64,000 nt of DNA. Source: Halesus radiatus. Its lineage: Eukaryota; Arthropoda; Insecta; Trichoptera; Limnephilidae. The translations under genes were made by a program, and so were the position numbers. The notes under the pieces are model-generated. The model had not been told where the DNA came from and did no database searches. It was given only the letters and a program-made list of their open reading frames with translations. Within the stretch, counting starts at the first letter, position 1, and every line of letters begins with the position of its first letter. The stretch is from contig JAHDVE020012219.1 of NCBI GenBank assembly GCA_022606495.2, positions 1 to 64,000 of the forward strand. Direction: 5' to 3'. This document shows positions 10,886 to 22,377 of the stretch, piece by piece.

Positions 10886-13334
10886 AAATCTCACTAAATT
10901 TCAAAGAATTTATAGTTGGACATACATAAAATATTGAAACAATTCTCTGCTTTATATTATACGAGTTTATCGTATAAGACGTATGCGCCTTTATTACGCA
11001 AATAATTTCCTGAAAATTGGTATTTAATTTTGGATGAGCGAGAGACATGATGAAACTGATCATAACTGGATACATTTGCGGCGTCCAATCTCCCCATGAA
11101 AGACACACAATAAAGTGCCAATAATTTGGTTTTTTGTGTAATTTCCCATTTCATGGAAGTCTTCATCGGGAATCCTAGAGGCGGCTGGGTAAACACGATT
11201 TCATTTCCCTGTCACTTCTTTTTTCATTATAACTCCATGGGTCGTTTTTTGCCTGGTGTGCTTTCTTCAATATTTCCCTTTGCAATCCGTTTCATACTCT
11301 GGGATGGCAGGTGTATTCATTTCGTTTCATTCGATCCCCTTAAAAAAAATTCACTACTCACCCAAAAATGAATGTTTCCACTGCAATAATATTTTTTATT
11401 AAAATACATTGATATGTTAATTTAAATACAATGGATTAAAAAGTTTATTTTATATATATATATTTTTTTATATATTAATAATAGTTTAGTAGTAACTGAT
11501 AGTAGAATAATTAGTTAAAATCAATTACCATGCTTTAGTAAGCATTTATTAAATCTTGGAATGGATAAGATAATACGTTTCTTTCAATATTTACCTAAAA
11601 AGAAAATTGAACGGTTTTTTTTTATTTTAAACCGACCTAACTATTTTGGCTATGGGATTGTGAAATGTTAAATTTACAGTCAAAAAGGAGCGGACGCCAT
11701 TTTGTTAGTACCGTATTGTTTATTGTCATTTTTTTTTTAATTTTTCAAAACACGTTAATTTTTTATTTCATAAGTATGTTAAAGTTCAGGCGAAATCTGG
11801 TGAAAGCTTTTTTTTCTTACGGAAAAATTAATTCTTTACATTTAAAATCACGATCCCGGCTAGTAGTGGATCTAAAATTAAATTAAAGACAAATTGTTTT
11901 ATTTTTAGATGCGGTAATGTAAATTACTGTGATTGTGATTAAATAATCTTAGCTGTAAACACATTAATGTTCAGCAATGAATCCACATTCGAAAGCTCTT
12001 CCAGACTGTTTGCAGTCACGACTGAAAGTAAATACGTGACCCAGCGATGTTGTGCCCCAGTGCGCGTGTCTGCGTGTTCTCGTGCGACCGCGTGCTCAGG
12101 CGCCCACGTGCCCGGATGCCCGTAGGCTCGCGAGCCAGGGTACTGCGCCCCTGCTTACCTCAGAATGAAGGGCTTTGCCAAATCCCAACCTTTTAGTAGA
12201 AAGGTTCAATCTGCGGGATTTATTCACTTTTTTCAGAATGTTTTAAAATATGTATGAGGTTTGTCATACCACGAAGTTTAGGGTCGTTTGTGAGTGCGTT
12301 AGAAGAAAATATTTCATTTTTAATGTGTGATTTGGTACAAGACTGGATTTCGGCGGAATAATTGAAAAGGTTCGATGTTTTGCCCGTGCCTGTCTAATAT
12401 TTTAGCCATATTTGCATATTTGCTTCTACTCTCAATATTTTGTGGAAAATTTCTTATTTCTTATTCAAACCATACCTTCGTAAATGTAAGATTTTCCTGA
12501 GGATTTTTTCGACCGGGGATGATACTCGCAGAATAATAATTCATGCAAAATTGACTTCCAGCGAGAATAATCTTTCTCAACTTTTCGTTGAAAATTTACC
12601 TTATTACCCAAACCTAAAACAACTTTTTTTGTTCTTCCTTCTATCATAACATCACTATTAGTTTTACAAATGGAACCACTAATTAATATGTTACTATGCT
12701 ACCAGCGCATAAAACACTTTTTAACAATAAAACTAACTAAAATAATGGTTTTTCTTCCACTGGGTTACTTTCTTTCTTCTGGCATAAAAACATTAAGTTT
12801 GAGCTTTGTGCAATACCCCGAATTTAGGTATGAAAACGGATTCTATTTTTCACCTGTATTATCTCCGAGCAATGGCTTAATTAGGTTACCAATATTAAAA
12901 AAATATTTTTAATATCCCATGATAATCCTCATTACGTTAAAATTTCTCAACCATCATAACTACAAACTTGCTACAAGGGGGGATCTAAACCATGTTTTAA
13001 TGTAGATGTGCAGTTATTTCTCTTTCAGACTATATAAGACGTTACCTTTTATGCTGCAAAAAATGAATATTTTCTAATAAGTCTCACGGTTTGTTCAGGC
13101 TAGTGTTCTTTTAAAGGTCATTGGAGAAAAGTTAAAGTAACCTACACGGGAAACACGAAACACCTGAAATCCGTCATATTAGGCCAAGGTAAATATATAT
13201 TGCCTCACAGACGAGCCACGCTCACTTTGTATTCATTTAAGTCTATGAAGGTGGGGAATAGAGTTATGATAAATAAGTGCCATTAGGCGAGTCCGTCTGT
13301 GAGTGTGAGATGGTAGTTGGATGAGGGCGGAGGC
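10886..13334. other. No gene seen; contains one CpG-rich patch
   Basis: AT-rich spacer. A GC-rich patch lies at 12036-12160 with many CG dinucleotides; no supported exon was found in it. No repeat family recognised elsewhere. Confidence 0.45.
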
Positions 13335-13364
13335 GGGGGTTTGGGCACTAGGGGCAGTTGGGGG
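13335..13364 (+). promoter_or_regulatory. G-quadruplex motif
   Basis: Four G-runs of 3-5 are separated by loops of 3, 5 and 5 nt (TTT, CACTA, CAGTT). A fifth and sixth run follow at 13369-13382. It lies in a G-rich, purine-skewed island (13310-13450) of otherwise AT-rich DNA. The fold is inferred from the pattern; function is unknown. Confidence 0.6.
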
Positions 13365-13382
13365 AGTTAGGGAGCCTGGGGG

Positions 13383-14046
13383 TTGTAACAGAGTATTATA
13401 GAGTAACCAGAGAGAGAAAACTCTGGGGAGGGGAAGGATTGACAGAGATAGAATGTTCCCGTAGACCAGAAGGGAGGATAAAGTATCCCCAAAAACTTTT
13501 CCGTGGGTCGTCATAAATCTTCATCAAAAATTATTATTTTTGATTGGTTAACTTTGCAATTCGTTCACAGGATGAAAAGTTAAACACTTTCTATTTCATC
13601 TGCGCAAAAGGTTTCGTTGAAAGATTTTACTGCCTGAAATTCAATGAATTCAATGCCAGTTTCAAAGAGTGCTTGCTTAGCTTTCAACATGAAATAATTA
13701 TTGCTTAACTATTTGTGAAATGTTGAGTGTTTAACAATATGAACTTGGAAATATCCATTTTCGTAGGAAGGGAGTTTTCGAATTTTAATATTAATCTCCG
13801 GCATTTAATATTTTAAGCATTTAACTTCCATATTTCAGAAATACAAAGCTTTTTCTGCACATGTTAGACACAACACACAGAACCTACTCGACATGGCTCT
13901 GCTTTACAAATACTCGGAATACAAATACAAACAAACGATTATTGCATACATCCTCAATAATTATTAATATATGTGTGTAGAGTATAAGTAACAGTGAATG
14001 TGATGTATCTTTTGATTTTTCGCCTCTAGAACTTATTACTTAGAAT
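13383..14046. other. No gene seen
   Basis: AT-rich; the 93-codon minus-strand frame at 13233-13514 is the complement of the G-rich island and is not supported as a gene. Confidence 0.5.
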
Positions 14047-14455
14047 TTTTTTTACATGAATACCACACAAGGGTCTCAACGACTCCCAACTGTCTGGAGC
14101 CAGTGAGACTATGGCATCCCCAATTAGGGAATGTTGCGAGGCTGAAGGTATATGGAAGGGGAAGGAGAAAGGGAAGAGTAAGGTGGGTCAATGCCTGGCT
14201 ATTCCGATCTGGTCACCAAACACGTCAAAAAGCCATTTCAAGCAACGTTTCAATTCTGAATGGTGGTCTTTCACCAGGGCGATACTGAGAGTATCTTCCA
14301 CTCTGGAACGTGCGCAAATATTATATATTATTTTTAAATTAATTAATTGTGAAACAGCATAAATTAATTAAATAAAATTTACTTGCGCACGGATTTGAAC
14401 CCGCGACCTTCGGATTCGTAGTCAAGAGCCTTACCTCTTGACCAAGGAGGCCGTC
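14047..14455 (-). mobile_element. Full-length tRNA-headed SINE
   Basis: On the minus strand it starts with a tRNA-like head (14455 down to about 14391). Box A is TTGGTCAAGAGG (14434-14445, inner 11 nt fully consensus) and box B is GGTTCAAATCC (14391-14402, one mismatch). An AT linker follows, then a roughly 230-bp body with GTTCCAGAGTGGAAGATACT, TATCGCCCTGGTGAAAGACC and TGGTGACCAGATC blocks, and a 3' end GTATTCATGT followed by an A run. The same body recurs at 22971, 34588, 34769, 35355, 59698, 61437 and 62491. Transcription by RNA polymerase III from the internal boxes is inferred from the boxes. Confidence 0.8.
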
Positions 14456-14461
14456 AAAGAA

Positions 14462-14606
14462 TGGTACTTACAATATGTTATTTCTGTATTTGTTCGATGT
14501 ATTATCTTTGAACCTACTGTGATGTGTTTTGCACCTGTTTATTATAATTAACTGTATATGTAAAAGCCCATATAGGGCGTATATTACACAATAAATAAAT
14601 ATGTTA
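14462..14606 (+). mobile_element. Probable LINE 3' tail
   Basis: An untranslated-like stretch has a small hairpin (GCCCATATAGGGC, 14567-14579) and ends ACACAATAAATAAAT. This ending is common in LINE 3' regions. No coding part is attached, so the assignment is tentative. Confidence 0.3.
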
Positions 14607-16259
14607 ACCTCTAAAGTGGATTCAATGCGGAAAACTGTACTTGTTCATTTACATAGATGATTTATTATTTAATATGAGTTGAGAACTGATATCGCTTAAT
14701 ATAATTGAACGAAATAATGAGGTTACCAAACATTGATTAAGCGCTTCTTAGGAGACAATAAATTAGTTGAGAAAACGCCGTATAGCCAGGTAGTGTTTTC
14801 ACCAAAATGCGGATTACGTGCGACAAATGTTTCCGACGTTCCCTACCTTTAAACCTAAACTATCACTAACAAACTACAAGTCTCGCGACTCCGTACAAAA
14901 ATATACGCAATTCCAAAACCCGTGTAACCCGGTTTAGCCGTAATCCCCACCAAAACTCTCGGGATTCTCGTAATGGAGATCCGGGAAATAGAGTAATCCC
15001 GCATTGTGCATACGGCCAGGGGTCTTGTATGTAATAATTCGGCGAAGTGGAGAGCACATGGCTGCGAGGAAGAACAAGGCACTAGGTAAAGTTACGCCGA
15101 ACATTGAGCAGAATACTATTTGGAAGTTCCTAACTCGGATCTTGTTTCACCTTGCGCAATAACAATACACTAAAGTTTATTCAAGGGTGCGCGTGAGTAT
15201 GTATTATAATGATCTGCCTTGTGGCCGAGGTGCTGGGTTGTGCTCCAATACTGCCTTCTACGGTTTGATACCGTGGTTAGCTAAACTGGGAATTGCTTCA
15301 TTGTCGCCAAGTCAGCGTCTTATTACCACCAAATTAATACTTATTGTAAGGGTATACCCCTTACTTTGCCTTCTACGGTGAAAATTTGTACCAATATCAA
15401 TTAAGTAGACAAACTTTGTAAACTGAGGTGCTCTTAACTAACGTAGTGTTAATGTTTTTATATCATGGATTATGGTACTGCAATAACAGCTCTGAAGTAT
15501 ATTTCACTTTAACAGGTAGGTTCCACAATAAAAACAAATCTGACATCATATCCATTAAAGTTATTAAGGTTTTGTTCGTAAATTTACAATCTCGGTTCTT
15601 AAAGCCAAAATAACCGATATTTTTAATTGCGTGTCAATCACTCATTCAAAAGCGTGAATTTAACAGCTCGAAATGTTTTTCTTCAACTCCCGCAACGGGG
15701 CGAAAAAAAAACAGATTTATTTATTATATTTGTTTACTTTTCATAAAAAATCATAATGCATATTTATTATGCATAAAATGTTTATTTTTTTCAGCGGATT
15801 TATTATTTATTGGCAATTTATACCAACCAGCCCTTAATGAGAAAATAAAGATGTTATAATAATATTGCAACGTTCTCCAAATAGTATGACTTCAGAATAT
15901 TTGGTATTGTAGGAAAAAAGTAAAAAAATATATATATTGATGTCTCGGGTAGGAAAAGTATAAGGGAGGGAAGGAAAGAAATTAAAGTGGAGAGAAATTA
16001 ACCGTTATTATGCTGTTGAAAAGAAGAAAAGAAAATTTCATTTGTGCAACGCTATTTTTTATTTAATCATTATTTTTTTCCGTTTATATTCGTGTAAAAA
16101 ATGTGTGTAGTTTATTTTCCTTCTGTTACTTTTATTAAACATTGTCCATTTTTTCAAATTCTTCCTGTATAACAAAATCTTAAATTCCTTAATTTGTCTA
16201 AATAGTAATTTAAAGGTTTATTTATCCTTATAATATGATGTGAGATATATCTAGGATGC
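14607..16259. other. No gene seen
   Basis: AT-rich. Short frames at 14855-15082 and 15187-15381 match nothing known. A purine-rich stretch lies at 15950-16000. Confidence 0.5.
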
Positions 16260-16269
16260 AGGCGAGTTC

Positions 16270-16560
16270 TCCGGATATTGTATATTATTGTATTTGTATT
16301 TGTCTGTATGTGTATTTTCTCCTTAAATAAAAAAATAAAAATAATAATAAAAAACTGTTCACTTTAGCCTTGGAAACTAGCTTTGAGGTAGCATTTAGTA
16401 CGTCAAAGGGTAGTTCGTCCCAAAGAATAATTATGATGCTTGTACTGAAAATGAAGGAGAGAATGATGTGGTTTAGCGGATGGGAATCCCACGCGGTATT
16501 TTTAGTACTTGAGCTAAGAGTGAGCAAACGTTAAAACGAAAAATGAAAAACGTTCTTCAT
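16270..16560 (-). pseudogene. C-terminal tail of a LINE reverse transcriptase
   Basis: The minus-strand frame ends with ILWDELPFDVLNAT followed by KVNSFLLLFLFFYLRRKY. This is the 'LWN-LP-DV--A-S...FK-KVK-FLL' ending typical of LINE ORF2 proteins. The preceding NTAWDSHPLNHII segment fits the region just upstream in such proteins. Catalytic domains are absent. Confidence 0.6.
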
Positions 16561-16913
16561 ATAATTCGACGAATTAACAGTGTTTAGAATGTTGTAGGGA
16601 AGGGAAAGTATGTGTATTTTGCGTCGTGATTGAATAGAAATATATTTTATTTTAATAAACATAAACATAATGCTTACATGATATTAATATAATACAGTAA
16701 CAAAATAATAGTCCAATAATCTCAGACTATAATTATTCCCTTTGATATTTTGAATAGTGCAATGCAAATCACGCTCGTCTTCCCGCACTTTAAATGTCTA
16801 TAAATGAATTTCCAATTCCACTAACCCAGGGGTAGTCGGAATCGACGTAAAAGCTGAAAACATTAATATATTAGCGACGGTGAAATGCTTTCCAGCTGCA
16901 TCTTCCTTTCTTG

Positions 16914-16949
16914 CGGTGCAGTCGGTGCAGTCGGTGCAGTCGGTACAGT
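16914..16949. repeat. Short tandem repeat, 9-bp unit CGGTGCAGT, 4 copies
   Basis: Three perfect units and one with a single change (CGGTACAGT). Confidence 0.85.
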
Positions 16950-17555
16950 GGTACCCTCTCGCAGCCCCAGCTATAGGACTCCTGCAGCTATAGAACTGTC
17001 TGACAACTAACCTAATAATGAAACCTCTCCTTCCGACTACGTCATCGTACCGGGATCTTTTCTCTGCACTAACTTCTCGCCACGTATTTTATCAAATAAT
17101 ACTTGTTTAGAGCTTAAATTCCACGTTCTGTCTCCACGAATTTAAACATATCCACTGTTTTCATTCGTAAGTAAACAAACACCATATTTGTTTGAATAGG
17201 AAAATATTTAACAAAACAATTAAAAAAAAATTAATTTATTTAATGAAGCATCTCGCTAAGTTCGGTAGGTAATGCAAATGAATTAATTCGGGATATTAAA
17301 AAAAATGTTTCTCTAAGAACATAATAATTGTAGTGATTATTTAATTTAACATTTGACTACTTCTTCAATAAAGGCAAAATCACTTTGTAGCATAATTTTT
17401 AACGAAGTAATAAAATATTTTATTTTTAAACCACTATTTAAATAATTAATTGTAATATATGGAGCTAAGAATTTTTTTTTCACTTAATTTATTTTCATTT
17501 TGAGACATCATTTTTAATTAAATAATAAGATATTTTTTTTATCCCCATTTTAATC
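16950..17555. other. No gene seen
   Basis: AT-rich; nothing recognisable. Confidence 0.5.
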
Positions 17556-17559
17556 AATA

Positions 17560-17605
17560 AAAATCTACATGTTTCGAAACCAATGGGTCCTTCGTCAGGA
17601 TACAA
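17560..17605 (-). ncRNA. Hammerhead ribozyme motif (core retained)
   Basis: On the minus strand: ATC-CTGACGA (17598-17592), a stem II of GGACC with GGTTTC (one G-U pair, one bulge) and loop CATT, then GAAA (from 17574), CATG, T and A, then GAT. CTGANGA plus GAAA is the hammerhead core, and ATC/GAT can pair as stem I. The self-complementary CATG after GAAA is the minimal stem III seen in hammerheads that act as dimers. The cleavage triplet would be GUA. The surrounding DNA is AT-rich with no attached Penelope coding region. Confidence 0.55.
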
Positions 17606-17834
17606 CGTATGTTGAAAAATAATTACATTTAAGCAGAGACAAATTATAAACATAAACCTAATATGGAGTGGTGAGAAAAGGTAAAACATTGTTTATTAAA
17701 GTAAAAATAATTACGTAAAATAAACTGTATTATTACAAAAAAAAAAATATTATTTGTACATAAAAAACTAGAAATTCAAATAAATTCGAAGACTAACCGA
17801 GGCACCAAAATAGTAATAAGTATTACGAATATGG

Positions 17835-17995
17835 ATTTTAATTATTAATTGTTTTTGTTTTTAATTCGTACATTAGTACATTTAATCTTTTTTAATTCAA
17901 TGTAAATCAAATTTAATAATGTTATTATTAAATTCTGCAAGTATTTTTAGTTTTTATTATTGTGACAGCTGTTTATTATTGTGAAGGCCGAAATA
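17835..17995 (-). mobile_element. Penelope-type terminal fragment
   Basis: Minus-strand match to the right arm of the palindrome at 10634: CAGCTGTCACAATAATAA, CTTGCAGAATTTAATAATAA and ATTTGATTTACATT blocks. The hammerhead-like part is broken by a duplication of the TTATTATTGTGA stretch, leaving a separate CTATTTCGGCC remnant. Confidence 0.55.
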
Positions 17996-18063
17996 GCTAT
18001 TTTTTATTATTTTGAATTATAATTTCTTCAAACGATTGGTTTTCACTTTGTGGCGACATTATT

Positions 18064-18191
18064 AATAAACGAATTAAATAATATACTTTGTATTCACCAC
18101 TTTAATATTATAAAGATATCTGTTGATTAATACGTAAATATCTTTATATTTATAAAGTGGTGAATACAAAGTATATTATTTAATTCATTAA
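18064..18191. mobile_element. Foldback element, arms of about 55 bp
   Basis: The arms at 18064-18119 and 18137-18190 are inverted copies sharing AATAATATACTTTGTATTCA and CCACTTT. The same ACTTTGTATTCACCA motif sits next to a GAAACATGT block at 42608-42660, which links this palindrome to the Penelope-type terminal sequences. Confidence 0.65.
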
Positions 18192-19184
18192 TTGATTTTT
18201 AATTGTTTAATTAACCATTTCTTATTAAACTACAGTGATAATCTAATATTCATTTAGAAAATCCATTTACTTTTAAAGACGACACTTCTCATTTTAGTAA
18301 TAATATGTCTATATAAAAATAAATGACGAACTCACTGTACTTGAATTTACCTACTTACCCCAAAAAGAGCAATCCAAAATCAATGAAAAGTGATCAAGCC
18401 GTTTCATTCTGTGCGTGACATTTTTTTTTTAATAAATCATCTTTTTAACCGTCAAACACCAAACTATCGCAAGACGCAAGATTCTGACTTCAAGACAGAT
18501 TCGAAATGAAAAAAAGACGGCATTGATTTTTCGTAAAAATAATTTAATGTCAGCCCGCGTTCAATGCAAATGTAAGACCTGACGGGAAAAAATGCGAGAG
18601 AGCGCAGCGGGTAGCTAGTGAATCCTAATTTTCTACTCTTTTGAATATCCCGATATTCTTTTTGGCATCACGAGGGAGGAAATTTTAATTCTGCTTCCCT
18701 TCGAGGGAGGGCAGGGGTAGCAAACCGGCGGCTCGGTAAGGCTAAGCGTGACTTTCTGAGTGTTCGTTTTGGTTTTCGGGGTGCAAAACACACATTGCGA
18801 ATGGAGGTTTGCGCGAATAATGAATAATACTTAAACATAAAACACATTTTTTTGTTAAATTTTCACTATATTGTATTTAGCTTTCGTAGTTAATACCCAG
18901 CTTCATTCGAGTTTCAAAAATGTTTAAAGAAAACTTATCGAAATGTCCGTGTAATTTTCTATTAAAATTATTTTTTTCTAAGAATTGGAATAGCGGGATA
19001 ATAGCCAATAGATCGTAATTAACACCATGTATATTGAGTACCAGATGATGAAGTGGAAACATTGGACAACCGTTCATACTCTTTTAGTTCTTTCTTCTCG
19101 CTCTCTCATAAGGTCTCGTGCATGCTGGACATCAGTCATTACACGTATCTCTTATTGAAACAATTGCCTCAATACATATGGTTA
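18192..19184. other. No gene seen
   Basis: AT-rich; a GA-rich patch lies at 18670-18715. Confidence 0.5.
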
Positions 19185-19785
19185 AAACTTTAAAAAATAT
19201 GATACGAGTTTAAGAGTAGTTAGTAGTTGGCTGAATAATGGACTTTTTACTTTAAACTCACAGAAAACCAAATATACAACCTTTAGTAGCTCATTTAAAA
19301 GTCAGCCTTCTGCCATTCATAACAATATTACTATGCGTAATTTGTTCTAAACATGTAACTATAACCCATTGGTAAACCGTGTTCTTGGAACAACAAGGTT
19401 CTATCTGGTTCGGAAATGTAATACCAAAATCATGAAAAGTATACTTAAAATCCCTGTAAGAAGTAGCACTGACAAAATCTTCAACAATCTTAATATCATG
19501 TCAATAAAACAATTATGTTCTAAAACAATACTACTTTACATTCGTAAATATTAAAATAATAAATAACAATAAACACACATATCTGAAACACTAGATCTCA
19601 GAGCCAAAAACACATACAACAAGCAACCACAAATAAATCATTTGGACAAAAAAATGTACTATACTGTGGTTCTAAATTCTACAACAAAATCCCACTCTCT
19701 TTCAAAAATCACAACAACATTAAATGCATTTAAAACTAAAAAAAAATACGCTGGAAACGTTTCATAGGGAGATCTGAAATAAAAA
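19185..19785 (+). pseudogene. LINE reverse transcriptase relic with internal deletion
   Basis: Plus strand: WLNNGLFTLNSQKTKYTTFS (near 19230-19290), matching the same block of the LINE at 1-1016. After a gap come TKIMKSILKIPVRSSTDKIF, NNLNIMSIKQLCSKTILLYI, and a frameshifted tail to about 19785. The YLG and WG blocks normally between these segments are missing, so an internal deletion is inferred. The palm catalytic motifs are not present. Confidence 0.75.
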
Positions 19786-20004
19786 AAAAACATATTAACA
19801 CCAAATACAGACTGTCACAGAAACCACTCAACGAATAACTTCACTTAAAACACCTCATATTACAATTCTTTCAGGAATTCCATCAATTTCAAGTAATTTA
19901 ATTTTGTTCTAATGAAATCAGCTTGAGAAATCCCAGTGAAGATTTCATTTTTTTCTTGTTACAAAATAAGAAAGATGATAAAACATATGTCATTATTATT
20001 ATTA

Positions 20005-20305
20005 TTATGAACTCTAAAGTAATACTCTATACAGCCCATTGTCGCATGCGTTGGTCTGTCAGACAGAACCTTGTTGCTCTAAGGCTAGAAAATGTAGACG
20101 ACACCAAATACGTAGGTGTAAAAAGTGATACATTTTTGAGACATACCGATCATGTCTAATGTTGATAAATAAAACCAGGTTTTTACCCACATTTTTAAAG
20201 AACTCAGGCGTAATACTGGACAAATAAAAATTTTAAACAATTTATTTTGCAGTCTCTACTTTCTTGTGTGCTGGGGATCTTTCCAAATGATTAATATGAA
20301 ACCAC
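20005..20305 (+). pseudogene. LINE reverse transcriptase relic, 5' segment (split by a TTAA element)
   Basis: LRLENVDDTKYVGVKSDTFL (near 20070-20130) is the post-palm 'YLG--LD--L' block. After a frameshift come VFTHIFKELRRNTGQIKI and LVCWGSFQMINMKPL up to 20305. The reading frame then stops at the TTAA of the inserted foldback element and resumes at 20976. Confidence 0.75.
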
Positions 20306-20975
20306 TTAAGAGCAACGGCTGCGCTGCCCGTTTCATACAAAACTTAATTTTGAATTTGAGGCCAAAATACGCATCCAAACTGAATGATACGTTTTTTTAT
20401 TATAGGTTTAGTAAATATCTAGTACGGATGAGAAGTATTTTATTTATTTTTGTTTTAAATTATGAAGTACATGCCATGAAAAAAAAGTCATAATTTTTAA
20501 GGCAAATTAGAAAATTGTTTACAGGTTTAAGGTGTTTTTGAAAAAAATATCATATATGCTTTGTAAATATGATTATGTAAATAAAAATATGAAAACAAAA
20601 AATTTTAAAAATATGTTTTTTCGTGTCGATATTTTAAATTATGTACGGCAAATTTGTGTTCCAAAGTAAACTGTTCGTTTTTTTTAATTTAATTTAAAGT
20701 CATAATGATAATTTGTTTGTTTATTCATTTTTTTATTTATTTTATATTTCATTATATTTTCAAAGCACATGGAGTAAAACTTTTTTTTAAATCACCGTTA
20801 GCCCCCAAATAATTGTTAAAGGTGCCTCTAAAATCGCAATAAATCAATTCCTTTAATTCATTTTATTTAGTATACTTTTTGATGAAAAAAATATCATTAG
20901 GTTTAGGTGAATATTTTGGCAGCAAATCCAAAATTAAGTTTTGTATGAAACAGGCCGCGCAGCCGTTCCTCTTAA
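20306..20975. mobile_element. TTAA-flanked foldback element, copy 1
   Basis: Starts TTAA-GAGCAACGGCTGCGC and ends GCGCAGCCGTTCCTC-TTAA. Inverted ends of about 60 bp continue with CCGTTTCATACAAAACTTAA and its complement. Subterminal blocks (GTAAATATCTAGTACGGATG and GAAGTATTTTATTTATTTTT) are repeated inverted in fuller copies. It has no transposase. It interrupts a LINE, and joining the LINE at one TTAA keeps the LINE frame open. TTAA target duplication is the habit of piggyBac and Kolobok elements; the terminal bases do not let me choose. Other copies: 28636 and 49413. Confidence 0.85.
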
Positions 20976-21283
20976 TATTACTCATAAAGTGATTCATAAA
21001 CTCAGGTCCAAGAAAAATTATCGGTATCCAACGTATTTACTTTATAACTAATGCAATCTCATCAATGTAAAACAGTTATACGATCGCACACTTGATTTGA
21101 TTGTGGATTTTTTGTTAGCTTTATATTGCACAAAGAACACAGCAAAATTTGTACAACTAGAATTGGCTCTGGTCTAAACTTTGTAACAATTCATACTAAA
21201 CCTTCTTTTGGTAAAATAATTAATTCATATCAGGCTCCACTTGCATTTAATGTTCTTCCAGATTATATAATGTTTAATCATTA
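20976..21283 (+). pseudogene. LINE reverse transcriptase relic, 3' segment
   Basis: Continues the LINE interrupted at 20305: ITHKVIHKLRSKKNYRYP, then VKQLYDRTLDLI, then (after frameshifts) TRIGSGLNFVTIHTKPSF and KIINSYQAPLAFNVLPDY. The 'Y-AP--FN-LP' block is the usual C-terminal signature of this LINE group. The next element begins right after it. Confidence 0.75.
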
Positions 21284-21500
21284 AAGAAGATAATATTAAC
21301 ATAACCTAAATGAAACATGAAACCGAAAAAAACAACAGAAAATAAAAGGATATCAGTCGCATCTGGGACTCAAACCCACAACCTCTCTCCGGGACAACCG
21401 CTTCACTAACTTAGCTAATGAGACCAGATCAATTTGTGTCATCTTCATCGATGTCATATTTAAAATTCAAGATTTTGTCAATATCATCCACTATTTTTTA
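21284..21500. mobile_element. tRNA-bearing foldback element, one arm only
   Basis: The left arm matches those at 31397 and 58478: AATAATATTAACATAACCTA, ATGAAACATGAAACCG, then a minus-strand tRNA-like segment with box B-like GGGTTTGAGTCCCAGATG and box A-like TAGCTAAGTTAG. The right arm is missing. It abuts the 3' end of the LINE at 20976-21283. Confidence 0.7.
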
Positions 21501-22083
21501 ATTAGAAAAAAATGAAACCAATCTATAAAACCTAATTTTAATACAACTCTAATACAAAACCATTATGTTTATGAAGCCATACAAAAATTATTATAACCTC
21601 CATATTGATATGCGCTGTGTTAATGACTAATCGGAACAAATAAATAAAATTGAACTCTAAAAAAAATCTAGGTAAATAATATATACGAAACAATTTATAA
21701 ATAGAAGCAATTGAAATATTATGTACCTACCAAAGTAATAATCGTGGCTCCCTTATCAGACACAAGAACTCCTCTTTTCTGATAAAGTATACATGACCAG
21801 GAATAAACACAAATAAAATAATTTGCAAAATACTTGAAATGTAGCTTATAAGAAATAAAAAAATATTATTATTATTTACGTAAGTATATTACCATAAAAC
21901 AAATATTAGATAAAGTACATAAATGATTATATTGCCTTTTTGCTCATCCCTAAAAAAATATTAATCTGGCTTGTATTAACAGTTATAAGCCTCGCCATTT
22001 GGCTTTAAAAAGGGAAAAAAACTTATCTAATTATGTTTCAGTTTTTTGCTTAACATATCACAAATCATTTATATTTAAGTATG
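21501..22083. other. No gene seen
   Basis: AT-rich; no feature recognised. Confidence 0.5.
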
Positions 22084-22091
22084 CTATTGAG

Positions 22092-22369
22092 TAGTGGCGT
22101 GCAGTCGGTAAAGGTTGAAAAGCTGTGCCTACACTACGAAAAATCAGCAACAGGAAAAAAAATAATAAATGCATCAAATTTCTGATGAAAATGTATTTTT
22201 TCCATGAATTTGATAAGGAATCAGTACGCTCATTTATTTTGTTGACCACAACAATCAACGGAAGATGATAATAGCATGGCCGTTTTCAAATCTCCAACGC
22301 AAAATTGATACCCGAAATTGAAAAACTAAACACAGCCTGCCTTTGGTCACAGACCAATGCACGCCACTG
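22092..22369. mobile_element. hAT-type MITE
   Basis: A 278-bp element. Ends are TAGTGGCGTGCA and TGCACGCCACTG, inverted at 11 of 12 positions. Flanking 8-bp sequences CTATTGAG (22084-22091) and TTAATGAG (22370-22377) match at 6 of 8 positions, as expected for an old hAT 8-bp target duplication. CAGTGGCG is a common hAT terminus. No transposase is encoded. A CAGTGGCGTAGC end-like motif also occurs at 34398. Confidence 0.6.
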
Positions 22370-22377
22370 TTAATGAG

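Noticed and set aside
12000..12180. GC-rich exon on minus with donor GAG-GTAAGC
   Set aside because: The upstream candidate exon has stops in the frames checked and there is no good acceptor.
15205..15270. tRNA-derived head (TGTGGCCGAGGTGCTGGG)
   Set aside because: No B box downstream and no second copy in the window.
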